DNA from: Microvirga antarctica
GTDB lineage: Bacteria; Pseudomonadota; Alphaproteobacteria; Rhizobiales; Beijerinckiaceae
Direction of reading: 5' to 3'
NCBI RefSeq assembly: GCF_017921815.1
Contig: NZ_JAGEMM010000004.1
Coordinates: forward strand, 186,001-250,000
Length of the DNA stretch: 64,000 nucleotides
Shown: positions 25,254 through 33,516 of the stretch, one piece after another
Layout of the letters: each line of letters opens with the position of its first letter
Position numbering within the stretch: the first letter of the stretch is position 1
Translations under genes and position numbers: made by a program
Notes under the pieces: generated by a model
What the model saw: the letters and a program-made list of their open reading frames with translations, nothing else
What the model was told of the DNA's origin: nothing
The model's database searches: none

Positions 25254-26086
25254 AAACCTACGCCAACGCCGTCACATTGCCGCTTCACACCTATACACCC
25301 GAGCACTTCCTCCTCGCGGTGGAGGGCCCTGTGGCGACCGTCACGCTCAACCGGCCCGAGAAGAAAAATCCGCTGACGTTCGAGAGCTATCGCGAGCTGA
25401 CGGATTTCTTCCATGCCTGTGCGAAGGATGATCACGTCAAGGCGATCGTCATGACGGGAGCAGACGGCAACTTCTCGTCCGGCGGCGACGTGTTTGAGAT
25501 CATCGGCCCGTTGGTGGCGATGAACACGAAAGACCTTACGGCCTTCACACGGATGACGGGCGAACTCGTCAAGGCCATGCGGGCCGCCCCGCAGCCGATC
25601 ATCGCGGCGGTCGAGGGCATCTGCGCCGGCGCAGGCGCGATCGTTGCCATGGCGTCCGATCTGCGTTTGGCCGCCCCGAGCGCGAAGGTGGCCTTCCTGT
25701 TCAACAAGGTTGGTCTTGCGGGCTGCGACATGGGAGCCTGTGCCATGCTTCCGCGCATCCTTGGCCAGGGACGCGCGTCGGAATTGCTCTTCACAGGTCG
25801 TTTCATGAAGGCCGAGGAGGGGGAGCGCTGGGGATTCTTCAGCCGGGTTGTCGAGCAGGCAAGCTTGCTTGCCGAAGCCCACAAGCTGGCGCATCAGATT
25901 GGAACCGGTCCGACCTACGCCAACACCATGACCAAGCGTATGCTGGCGATGGAATGGGCGATGTCCGTCGAGGAGGCCATCGAGGCCGAGGCTGTGGCGC
26001 AGGCGCTCTGCATGACCACAGAGGATTTTGCGCGCGCCTTCCATGCCTTCGCGGCCAAAGAGACGCCGGTCTTTCAGGGAGATTGA
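25250..26086 (+). CDS. enoyl-CoA hydratase/isomerase family protein
   Basis: 278 residues from GTG 25250, overlapping the MarR stop. Crotonase fold: [17 protein letters not shown], the oxyanion-hole segment [34 protein letters not shown], and [20 protein letters not shown]. Probably hydrates an enoyl-CoA or opens/handles the ring-derived CoA intermediate in the lower aminobenzoyl-CoA pathway. The precise step is inferred from clustering only. Confidence 0.88.
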   Translation: MKTYANAVTLPLHTYTPEHFLLAVEGPVATVTLNRPEKKNPLTFESYRELTDFFHACAKDDHVKAIVMTGADGNFSSGGDVFEIIGPLVAMNTKDLTAFTRMTGELVKAMRAAPQPIIAAVEGICAGAGAIVAMASDLRLAAPSAKVAFLFNKVGLAGCDMGACAMLPRILGQGRASELLFTGRFMKAEEGERWGFFSRVVEQASLLAEAHKLAHQIGTGPTYANTMTKRMLAMEWAMSVEEAIEAEAVAQALCMTTEDFARAFHAFAAKETPVFQGD

Positions 26087-26087
26087 C

Positions 26088-27296
26088 GTGATCGATTCCA
26101 GCTTTCTCGCCTGGCCCTTTTTCGAGGACCGCCACCGCCATTTCGCCGCGTCCCTGAATGCGTGGGCCGGGGACGCGATTGGCGGCAAGGTCGATCACCA
26201 CGACGTCGACGCGGCGTGCCGGAGTCTTGTGCGCAGCCTTGGCGAGGCGGGATGGCTGCGGGCAAGCGTTCCGGAGGCCTATGGCGGCCTGACGCCATCC
26301 TATGACGTGCGGACCCTCTGTCTTGCGCGTGAGACGCTCGCCTATCACGACGGGTTGGCCGATTTCGCCTTTGCGATGCAGGGACTGGGCACGGGCCCGA
26401 TCACGCTGTTTGCCTCAGACGATATGAAGCAGCGCTACCTGCCGCCGGTGATGCGCGGCGAGGCGATTGCGGCCTTCGCCCTCTCCGAGCCGGAAGCAGG
26501 GTCGGACGTGGCGGCCATGAGCACCACGGCCACCCCCGACGGCCCCGGTCATGTGCGGCTCGACGGCGTCAAGACATGGATTTCGAATGGCGGAATCGCC
26601 GACCATTACGTGGTTTTTGCCCGCTCGGGGGAAGCCCCGGGTGCCCGTGGGTTGTCGGCTTATATCGTTGACGCCGATACGCCCGGGCTGACGATCGAGA
26701 GCCGGATTGAGGTCATCGCCCCGCATCCTCTTGCAACGCTGCGCTTTGAGGGGTGCCGCGTGCCGCTGACGAAGCGGGTCGGCGAGCCTGGCGGTGGTTT
26801 CAAGGTGGCCATGGCCACTCTCGATGTGTTTCGATCCACGGTCGGAGCGGCGGCGCTGGGCTTCGCCCGCCGCGCCCTCGACGACGCGATCACGCATGCT
26901 GCATCACGTCATCTGTTCGGGGCTCCTTTGTCCGATCTTCAAATGACGCAAGCGGCGCTTGCCGACATGGCGACGGCCGTCGACACGTCGGCTCTGCTCG
27001 TCTACCGCGCCGCTTGGACCAAGGATGGCGGCGCTGCGCGCGTGACTCGCGAGGCCGCCATGGCCAAGATGCACGCAACTGAATCGGCCCAGACGGTCAT
27101 CGACAAGGCCATGCAAATCTTCGGCGGGCTCGGGGTCACGAAGGGCGTCAAGGTCGAAGAACTATACCGCGAGATTCGGGCGCTGCGGATTTACGAGGGC
27201 GCCACCGAGGTGCAGAAGATCGTCATCGCGCGCGAGTTGATCAAGATGGCGGAAGCCAAACACGCCCGCCTATCCTCTCACCCCGCGAAGGGATGA
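26088..27296 (+). CDS. acyl-CoA dehydrogenase family protein
   Basis: 402 residues from GTG 26088, one base after the hydratase stop and preceded by AGGGAG. FAD-dependent acyl-CoA dehydrogenase fold: [44 protein letters not shown], and the C-terminal [17 protein letters not shown], in which the Glu of YEG is at the usual catalytic-base position. It should introduce a double bond into a CoA-bound intermediate of the pathway. An upstream in-frame start at 26028 overlaps the hydratase and is not needed. Confidence 0.9.
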   Translation: MIDSSFLAWPFFEDRHRHFAASLNAWAGDAIGGKVDHHDVDAACRSLVRSLGEAGWLRASVPEAYGGLTPSYDVRTLCLARETLAYHDGLADFAFAMQGLGTGPITLFASDDMKQRYLPPVMRGEAIAAFALSEPEAGSDVAAMSTTATPDGPGHVRLDGVKTWISNGGIADHYVVFARSGEAPGARGLSAYIVDADTPGLTIESRIEVIAPHPLATLRFEGCRVPLTKRVGEPGGGFKVAMATLDVFRSTVGAAALGFARRALDDAITHAASRHLFGAPLSDLQMTQAALADMATAVDTSALLVYRAAWTKDGGAARVTREAAMAKMHATESAQTVIDKAMQIFGGLGVTKGVKVEELYREIRALRIYEGATEVQKIVIARELIKMAEAKHARLSSHPAKG

Positions 27297-27299
27297 GTC

Positions 27300-27758
27300 A
27301 TGCCAGGAGACATGCCCGTGACTGCCTCGACAACGCTCGCTCGCCAACTTACCGCAGGTGGCGCAGAAGTGCTGCAGCCGGAAGGCTGGCCTGTCCCGCG
27401 AGGCTATTCCAATGGCCTGATGGCAGAGGGGAGGCTCGTCGTGACCGGCGGCATCGTCGGATGGGATGTGAGCGGTGTCTTTCCAGACGGGTTCGTGGCG
27501 CAGGCACGGCAGACGTTTGAAAACATCCGCGCCATTCTGGCGGAAGCGGGCGCTGGACCGCAGCACATCGTGCGTCTGACCTGGTATGTGGTGGATATCG
27601 AGGACTACCTGTCGCAATTGCGCGAGCTGGGTCGTGCCTACCGCGATATTTTTGGTGCCAACTATCCCGCCATGGCGTTGGTTCAGGTCGTGCGGCTCGT
27701 GGAGAAAGAAGCTCTCCTCGAGATTGAAGCGACGGCCGTGCTGCCGCGCGAAAAATAG
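27300..27758 (+). CDS. Rid-family (YjgF/UK114) protein lacking the usual catalytic Arg
   Basis: 152 residues, last gene of the aminobenzoate operon, starting 3 bases after the dehydrogenase with GAAGGGA ahead. Rid proteins form trimers, and the RidA branch hydrolyses imines/enamines. The fold is clear: SNGLMAEGRLVVTGGIVGWD, then ARQTFENIRAILAEAGAG and EALLEIEATAVL. At the position of E. coli RidA Arg105 (usually PARS) this protein has PAMA, Met125, so it belongs to a non-RidA subgroup. A role in handling the enamine/imine made by the monooxygenase/reductase is attractive but unproven. Confidence 0.88.
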   Translation: MPGDMPVTASTTLARQLTAGGAEVLQPEGWPVPRGYSNGLMAEGRLVVTGGIVGWDVSGVFPDGFVAQARQTFENIRAILAEAGAGPQHIVRLTWYVVDIEDYLSQLRELGRAYRDIFGANYPAMALVQVVRLVEKEALLEIEATAVLPREK

Positions 27759-27791
27759 AGCGACTTGCGGTCTGTCACGACATCGATCGCC

Positions 27792-27815
27792 GGCCGTCAC
27801 CGGGCGGTGGCGGCC
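27792..27815. terminator. bidirectional hairpin between convergent Rid and radical SAM genes
   Basis: GGCCGTCACC (27792-27801) and GGTGGCGGCC (27806-27815) pair over 10 bp with one G-T wobble and a 4-base loop. It covers the radical SAM stop codon and follows the Rid stop by 33 bases. It lacks a T-run but is the expected place for termination of both operons. Confidence 0.5.
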
Positions 27816-29377
27816 TCTGCGATTTTGACGCTCGGCTGGCTCGACGCCATGTTGGTGATCATGTGCGGGTGCAGCGTCCCTGTCCCGTCGGTCACCATGG
27901 TCGGCAGAAAATGGTCACGATAGCGATCCGCGACCGGAAGGTTTGGCCGATAGAGTGGCCCTAACGGTTGGGTTGTGGTGACACGGGTCAGCGTTTCATC
28001 CCGGTAGGGCATCAGGCGGTGACGATCGTGGATGATCTGCGGCCAGCACAATCGGGCAGCATTTCCCAATGAGGCCGCCATCTGGCGGGTCGACAAGGCT
28101 CTTCTGTAGGTTTTGTAGAAGCCGAGACTGTGGCGGACGACTGACTGATTGCGGCCGCCGAGCCTCTCGAGGTTACGCACGAAGGGCATCACGTCACCGA
28201 GATCGTCGACGGTCTTCGTCATCAACGTGAACCCATCCATGTCGCGCAGCTTTGCATGCGGCAGGAAGCGCTGTTCCTCGACACATGTGCGAAAATGCGG
28301 CGTTCCCAGAAGCGGTATGGTCAAACTGAGGAATGCCGGAAGCGGGATGGCCGGACAGTTCAAAATCGCCGACAATTCGGCCTCCATGGCGTCGAGGGTC
28401 TGCGTCGCCGGATCGAAGATGAGTCCATACTGAAACACGATGCCGGCCTCCAGGCAGGCGCTGATCATCTCGACCTGTGGCTGAATGAGGTTCTGCTTCT
28501 TGTTATAGACCTTGATTTGATCCGCGTTCAGGCTCTCGATGCCGGAGAAGAGCCCAAGACAACCGGCGCGGCGAGCCCGATCCAGATTGGCCAAATCAGC
28601 AAAAAAGTCGCTGGTGACGAGGGCAATCCAGCCCGGAATGACGCCCTCGCGCTTTAGAGCGCTCAGAAGATCGAGCTTCTGATGAAAGAGCGAGCGATTG
28701 TTGCCGTAAAAATTGTTGTCCACAAAGAGCACGATCTTGCGCGAAGTCTGGGATCTGATCTGTCGCTCGATCGCGTCAAGGTCGTAAGCGCGATAGGAGC
28801 GACCCTCGCCTGTCAGCGCGCAGAAGGAGCAGCGGAAATTGCAGTAACGGCTCGATTCCACATAGTTGACCGGGCCACCCCAATTGAGCAGGTCGAAACG
28901 CGGCTCCAGGCTTTCCGCGCCAGCGTGCTCGCCAAAAACCTCTTTGGCGATGGCCACGAGTTCCTCCACATCGCCGTGGCATGGATAGTCAAAGCAGGCA
29001 GCACTGAAGGCGGGAAGATTGCGCACGGCTGGCCCGCCCGCCACCACCACGCAGCGCGGATTGAGCGTGCGCGTATAGGCTGTGAGCTGCTTCATGCGAT
29101 CGAATGCCGAGGTCACTCCAGTGAGCACAAGCATGTCGGGCCAGCCCAGGATCGCCTCGTCCAGCAGTGGCCCGCTATGAAACTCGCTGTAGAGCCTGAC
29201 ATCGACCCGATCCCTGTCGAACGCGCCTGCCAGGAAGGCATGCCCGACGCCCTGCGGGATGAAATTCGGTCGTCCGCGTGGGTTGCGCGTCTCGTCGAAA
29301 TGCGCGAGCACTACCAGGACCCGTGGGGTTCGCCGCTTGATCGCATGGCTCCGTCGCAACTCAGGTCCGTTCCACAC
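27797..29377 (-). CDS. B12-binding-type radical SAM protein
   Basis: 526 residues if started at GTG 29377. Residues about 18-150 look like a degenerate cobalamin-binding Rossmann domain (RVLVVLAHFDETRNP, GWPDMLVLTGVTSAFDRMKQ, VVVAGGPAVRN). The radical SAM site follows: CNFRCSFC, Cys179, Cys183, Cys186, then VLFVDNNFYGNN. The family makes difficult methylations, rearrangements or ring formations via a 5'-deoxyadenosyl radical. Its start overlaps the end of the large cyclase gene by 17 bases, so the two are probably co-translated. In-frame starts further upstream (ATG 29455, 29512) lie inside the cyclase gene and are less likely. Substrate unknown. Confidence 0.8.
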   Translation of the reverse strand: MWNGPELRRSHAIKRRTPRVLVVLAHFDETRNPRGRPNFIPQGVGHAFLAGAFDRDRVDVRLYSEFHSGPLLDEAILGWPDMLVLTGVTSAFDRMKQLTAYTRTLNPRCVVVAGGPAVRNLPAFSAACFDYPCHGDVEELVAIAKEVFGEHAGAESLEPRFDLLNWGGPVNYVESSRYCNFRCSFCALTGEGRSYRAYDLDAIERQIRSQTSRKIVLFVDNNFYGNNRSLFHQKLDLLSALKREGVIPGWIALVTSDFFADLANLDRARRAGCLGLFSGIESLNADQIKVYNKKQNLIQPQVEMISACLEAGIVFQYGLIFDPATQTLDAMEAELSAILNCPAIPLPAFLSLTIPLLGTPHFRTCVEEQRFLPHAKLRDMDGFTLMTKTVDDLGDVMPFVRNLERLGGRNQSVVRHSLGFYKTYRRALSTRQMAASLGNAARLCWPQIIHDRHRLMPYRDETLTRVTTTQPLGPLYRPNLPVADRYRDHFLPTMVTDGTGTLHPHMITNMASSQPSVKIAEAATAR

Positions 29378-32300
29378 CAGACGCCTCCAAAAGCTCGCGC
29401 CATTCGGTTCGGTGAGCAGGCAAGAGCGATCGCAGCCGTCGTGCCATGTCCCCATCTGCGCGTGATAGAGTGATGCCGGAGGTGCGAAGGCGGCGGAGCG
29501 CCTCGCAGCCATCGACCGGAAGGTCCAACTGCAACGCCTCAGCCAATGCGCGTCGCCACCACCGGACAGCGTTCGCTCGACGCCCCCGTGTCAGTGCCCG
29601 ATCACCATGATGGAGACAGGACCGCGGGCGCCCGATTGGGTAAACCCTCGCGAAGCGCGCAAGCTTTGCCCCGCCCGTCGTCCCGAGCGTGCCACAGATC
29701 TCGCGGACTTCGCGATCGGGGAAACTCGTCTCGTGGCGCGACGCGACGGCGAGCAGAGCGCCGAGGGCCGGGAGCGTGCGCGACTTCATGGCCGGGTTGA
29801 TGGCCAGGAGATAGGTGTGCGCCCGGGTGAGCCATTCTCGTCCCTCCGCAACAGCACCCTGCCGTAACGCCTCGTCGGCCAGATAGGCGGCCGCTTCAAG
29901 GCGATGGATCATCTCAAGGCCCGCAGAATGTTCGCGCAGAAGCAGGCGCAACTCGGACAGGCAACCGCTTGCAGCCTCCTCTCGCCCCAGGGCCGTGTAG
30001 CCGCGTAACCCGGCGACCAAGCCACATCCCAGCACCTGGAGATCGCTGCGGTGCTTCCCGGTGGAGCGGACCGATTCAACAAGCCCCGTCCACGCGGCCT
30101 CGCCCGCATAGATCGGCGTCAAGAACCAAGGACTGGTGATGGTTTCGAGGCTGACGGCGATCTCCGACCAACGCCGCCAATCGCCCAGATGGGCCGCTTG
30201 ATCGAGCCCCTGTGTAAAATGGCTTTTCGCTTCCTGCCAATGGGCGATGCTCGTCTCGTAGAGGCCAGCCAGCAGGTGCACCTGCGCGTCTGTCACAGGA
30301 CTATCGACCCGTGCGGCCACCCGGCTTGCGAGAGTGAGATAGGTTCGCGCCTGCCGTCGCAACGGAATGACGCCGCAGATCGCTCCGAGACTGGCATAGT
30401 TGACGGCAAGCACCGGCGTCAGTTTCGGGTAGCGCTCGGCAAGGTTTGTCGCCCGCAGGGTCGCGTGCAGCAGCCGCGCCTTCTCGCTCCGGAAATAGTA
30501 AATCCGCGTCAGATCCTCATGCGCCTTGGCGGCCTGGACGAAGATGTCGTCGCGGGGGATCGTGCGCAGCACGTCGGTCGTCTCGATCCATGGGGTGTTC
30601 GAGCGGCGCAGCCTGCGACATGCGAGGCTGATCACCTGCCGGGCGATGTTTGCACACAAAGCCATGGCGGTGCGGGGCAGCGGCAATCCGAGCAGCCGAA
30701 GGGCCGTTTGATATGCGTCGAGCGCGGGATCGACACGACCGAGATTGAGGTGAGCCTCTGCCATCAGCAGATAGGCGGAGGCACGGCGTTTCACGGCGAT
30801 CGCAATGTGATCCTCGGCCGCGAACGTCAGGAAGTCCTCTATCAGATCAATCACGCTCGCATTGTCGTATTGGCGCAGGCGAAGCTCCGCGACCTGGTCC
30901 AGGTACTCGAGGATTTTGGGCCGGTTTCCTGCGCGCTGCCATTGGCCGAGGATGAACGGCAACGCGTCGATCTCGCGGGAACCGTCCGCTTCGCGCGCCC
31001 GAGCGATCGCCGCATGCAGCAGCTTTCGCTGTTCCAGCAGCATGCTTTGGTAGACCACGTCGCGAATGATGGCGTGGGCGAAGATCAAGCGACCCGGCGC
31101 CGTAGGGGCGGGCTTGAAAAGTTGGCGCTCACGCAGGTTCTCCAGCCCGGCGGAAACATCGATCCCGGCCGCGCGCACCACGTCGATGGCCACCAGGTCC
31201 TCAACGGAGAAGTCCGCTCCGGCGGCGCTGGCGATTTTCAGAAGAACCTGCTCGTCAGGAGGCAGAAGATCCGTTCGTCCAAGGATCGCCGCCCGCGCCG
31301 ATCGCGGGAGCACAACCGGCGAGACATTGTCGGCGGCGCCGGCCGATATCGGGCGCTGGGCAATGACACGGCAGAGTTCGGCGGTGAAGAACGGATTGCC
31401 TGCCGTGCGCGACCAGATGAAATCCTGCACGGAGGCTGCGGCCTCGGGCGAGGGCAGCGAGCGCCTGACGAGTTCGATGGTCGCTTTCTCGTCGAGGGGG
31501 CCGAGCTTGAGGAGATTGAACGGCGCACCACCCATCATGTCCTGGCAAGGCGCGAGCTCTCGCGTCGTCAGGATCAGCGGCAGGCGCGCCGGATCGCGGA
31601 TGAGATCTTCGATCAGCAACCGGGAGGCTGGATCCACCCAGTGCAGATCTTCGAGCACGATCACGGTCCGCGGGCCGACCTCCTTCGCGAGGATGAGGTC
31701 CCGCAGAAGCCGCCGCAGGCTGTCCGAGCGCGAATGCCCTGCAAGCTGATCGATGGGCGCGGTTCTCTCGGATCCGAGATCGAAGAGGTCGCGCAGCAGG
31801 GACAGCGACGATGGCGGCATATCGCGAGATTTCAGGGCTTGACCGATGGCGAGAAGCGCCTCTGGTCCCTTGCGGTCTGCGATGCCGAGAAGGTCGCGCA
31901 GGAGCGGCCGGAACACGAAGTAGGGCGTGCTGCGCTCCACATCGTCGCTCGCTCCATACAGGAGGCGGATACGGCGGTGCTGGCCCTTCGCCACGACGGC
32001 TTCGACAAGCGCCGATTTGCCGATGCCGGCCTCGCCGACGATTACAAGGGGCCGCGGTTCAGGTTCGCCGACACGGTCGAGAAACGTCTCGAGGAAGTCT
32101 AGCTCCGTCTCACGACCGACCAACTCGCTCGCCGCATGTCCAGGGCTGTCCGAAAGTGAGCGCAGGGCAATGAAGGATCGGATCGGTACCCGCAATCCGG
32201 GGACCTGCAGGGGCCAGGGGCCGTCGAATGTCACATAGGCTCGCGCGGCATTGGCGGTCGGCTCATCCGTCAGAATGCGCCCGGCGGACGTAGCGGAGAG

Positions 32301-33440
32301 CCGGGCACCACGGTTCACCGCCTCGCCAATCACCGTGTAATCAGCGCGATGGGGCGCCCCGATCGCGCCGCAGAAGGCCTCGCCGGTCGCTATCCCGACG
32401 GAAAATCGCGTATCGGCCCTACGCGCCATCGAGCCAAGTGCGAGCGCGGTCAGGACCGCCCGCCGGGGGTCGTCCCCGTGCGCTGCTCCGGGCAATCCGA
32501 AGACCACGAGGATTCTCAGGTCGCCGTCGCAGGCCTCGACCCTGAGAATTTCGCCATCGAAACGGGCGATTTCAGTCTGGAGGCCGGTCAGGCGCCCCTC
32601 AAGGCGTTCCAGATCGTCGAATAGTCCTTGCTCACCAATCCGCACGAATAGCACCGTGACCGTGCGCAACTCGCCCAGCCAGCGCGACAGTGACGAGGCC
32701 AATCGTGCTCTCAACGCGGGCAGTAGGTAAAGTTCCGGGTTAATCCCGCGGCCCGGCGGATGCGGCGCGGGCTCGATCCGCGCGGCCGGCGGTGGATCGA
32801 TGCGCACCAGGTGAACGGCACCACTTTCTGGCGAGCGGCCTTCCGCGTGCTCGGCCAGATAAGGCCAGGTCTCCTCCGCCACCAGGACCTCGCCGCTTTC
32901 CGCCAGCGACGCGCAGCGCAGAACCTGGTCGGAGGCCGGACCCGTCAGGATGACACGTCGCGGGCGCGCCGCGGACAAGACGTGCAGCAGATACGTCGTG
33001 CCGGCGGCGACGCCGGAGCGAATGGTGAGCACTTCGCCGGCGACGTTGTGGCGGCCGGCACGTTGATGAAGCACCTGCGCGCAGTAGCTGGCGCGCCACG
33101 CCGCAAGCGTCAGATCCTGGTCGGATTGCGCCCGCCAGCCGGCGACGATGGAATCGCCCTCGAAGCTCAGCACGCGGCCGCCCTGCTGTTCGGTGAGGGT
33201 GACGAGGCGGGTCACGAAGGTATTCAGCACTTCGCTGATGTATTCCGCGCCGGCAGAACTGCCCGCCCGAGACAGCTTCGCCGTGAGCCGGGTGAAGCCG
33301 GAGATGTCCGTGATCATGAGCGCGCCGAGCCGAATCTCACGTAACGGAGCGTGCGATTTCGTATCGTATTCGTCAGACCAGTCGAGAAGTGTACCTGGAA
33401 CAAACCGCGTGAGACTGTCTGGCGATGAGTCAACCTGCAT
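29361..33440 (-). CDS. soluble-adenylyl-cyclase-like protein: two cyclase domains, AAA ATPase, TPR region
   Basis: 1359 residues from ATG 33440. Cyclase domain 1 (about 35-215) keeps both metal Asp residues, Asp45 in MITDISGFT and Asp96 in SFEGDS. Domain 2 (about 257-425) is degenerate in its first half but keeps Asn376 and Arg380 (VNRGARL), the transition-state pair. An AAA/NB-ARC-like ATPase follows (Walker A GEAGIGKS 469-476, Walker B IVLEDLHWVD), then an alpha-helical TPR-like C-terminus. This order is that of mammalian soluble adenylyl cyclase. Oddity: the residue four before Asp96 is Ser92 where the sAC type has a base-contacting Lys. It overlaps the radical SAM gene; likely cytosolic. 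Confidence 0.88.
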   Translation of the reverse strand: MQVDSSPDSLTRFVPGTLLDWSDEYDTKSHAPLREIRLGALMITDISGFTRLTAKLSRAGSSAGAEYISEVLNTFVTRLVTLTEQQGGRVLSFEGDSIVAGWRAQSDQDLTLAAWRASYCAQVLHQRAGRHNVAGEVLTIRSGVAAGTTYLLHVLSAARPRRVILTGPASDQVLRCASLAESGEVLVAEETWPYLAEHAEGRSPESGAVHLVRIDPPPAARIEPAPHPPGRGINPELYLLPALRARLASSLSRWLGELRTVTVLFVRIGEQGLFDDLERLEGRLTGLQTEIARFDGEILRVEACDGDLRILVVFGLPGAAHGDDPRRAVLTALALGSMARRADTRFSVGIATGEAFCGAIGAPHRADYTVIGEAVNRGARLSATSAGRILTDEPTANAARAYVTFDGPWPLQVPGLRVPIRSFIALRSLSDSPGHAASELVGRETELDFLETFLDRVGEPEPRPLVIVGEAGIGKSALVEAVVAKGQHRRIRLLYGASDDVERSTPYFVFRPLLRDLLGIADRKGPEALLAIGQALKSRDMPPSSLSLLRDLFDLGSERTAPIDQLAGHSRSDSLRRLLRDLILAKEVGPRTVIVLEDLHWVDPASRLLIEDLIRDPARLPLILTTRELAPCQDMMGGAPFNLLKLGPLDEKATIELVRRSLPSPEAAASVQDFIWSRTAGNPFFTAELCRVIAQRPISAGAADNVSPVVLPRSARAAILGRTDLLPPDEQVLLKIASAAGADFSVEDLVAIDVVRAAGIDVSAGLENLRERQLFKPAPTAPGRLIFAHAIIRDVVYQSMLLEQRKLLHAAIARAREADGSREIDALPFILGQWQRAGNRPKILEYLDQVAELRLRQYDNASVIDLIEDFLTFAAEDHIAIAVKRRASAYLLMAEAHLNLGRVDPALDAYQTALRLLGLPLPRTAMALCANIARQVISLACRRLRRSNTPWIETTDVLRTIPRDDIFVQAAKAHEDLTRIYYFRSEKARLLHATLRATNLAERYPKLTPVLAVNYASLGAICGVIPLRRQARTYLTLASRVAARVDSPVTDAQVHLLAGLYETSIAHWQEAKSHFTQGLDQAAHLGDWRRWSEIAVSLETITSPWFLTPIYAGEAAWTGLVESVRSTGKHRSDLQVLGCGLVAGLRGYTALGREEAASGCLSELRLLLREHSAGLEMIHRLEAAAYLADEALRQGAVAEGREWLTRAHTYLLAINPAMKSRTLPALGALLAVASRHETSFPDREVREICGTLGTTGGAKLARFARVYPIGRPRSCLHHGDRALTRGRRANAVRWWRRALAEALQLDLPVDGCEALRRLRTSGITLSRADGDMARRLRSLLPAHRTEWRELLEASGVERT

Positions 33441-33516
33441 CAAGTCATCCCCAAGTCTGGAGGATTATGATAGCATCTCTAGGGAGCATGGATAGACGGC
33501 TGTGGGGGGAAGGTTG

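Noticed and set aside
30051-32102. 683-residue open frame on the plus strand
   Set aside because: Antisense to the cyclase/AAA/TPR gene, whose motifs are clear; composition is typical of a shadow frame.
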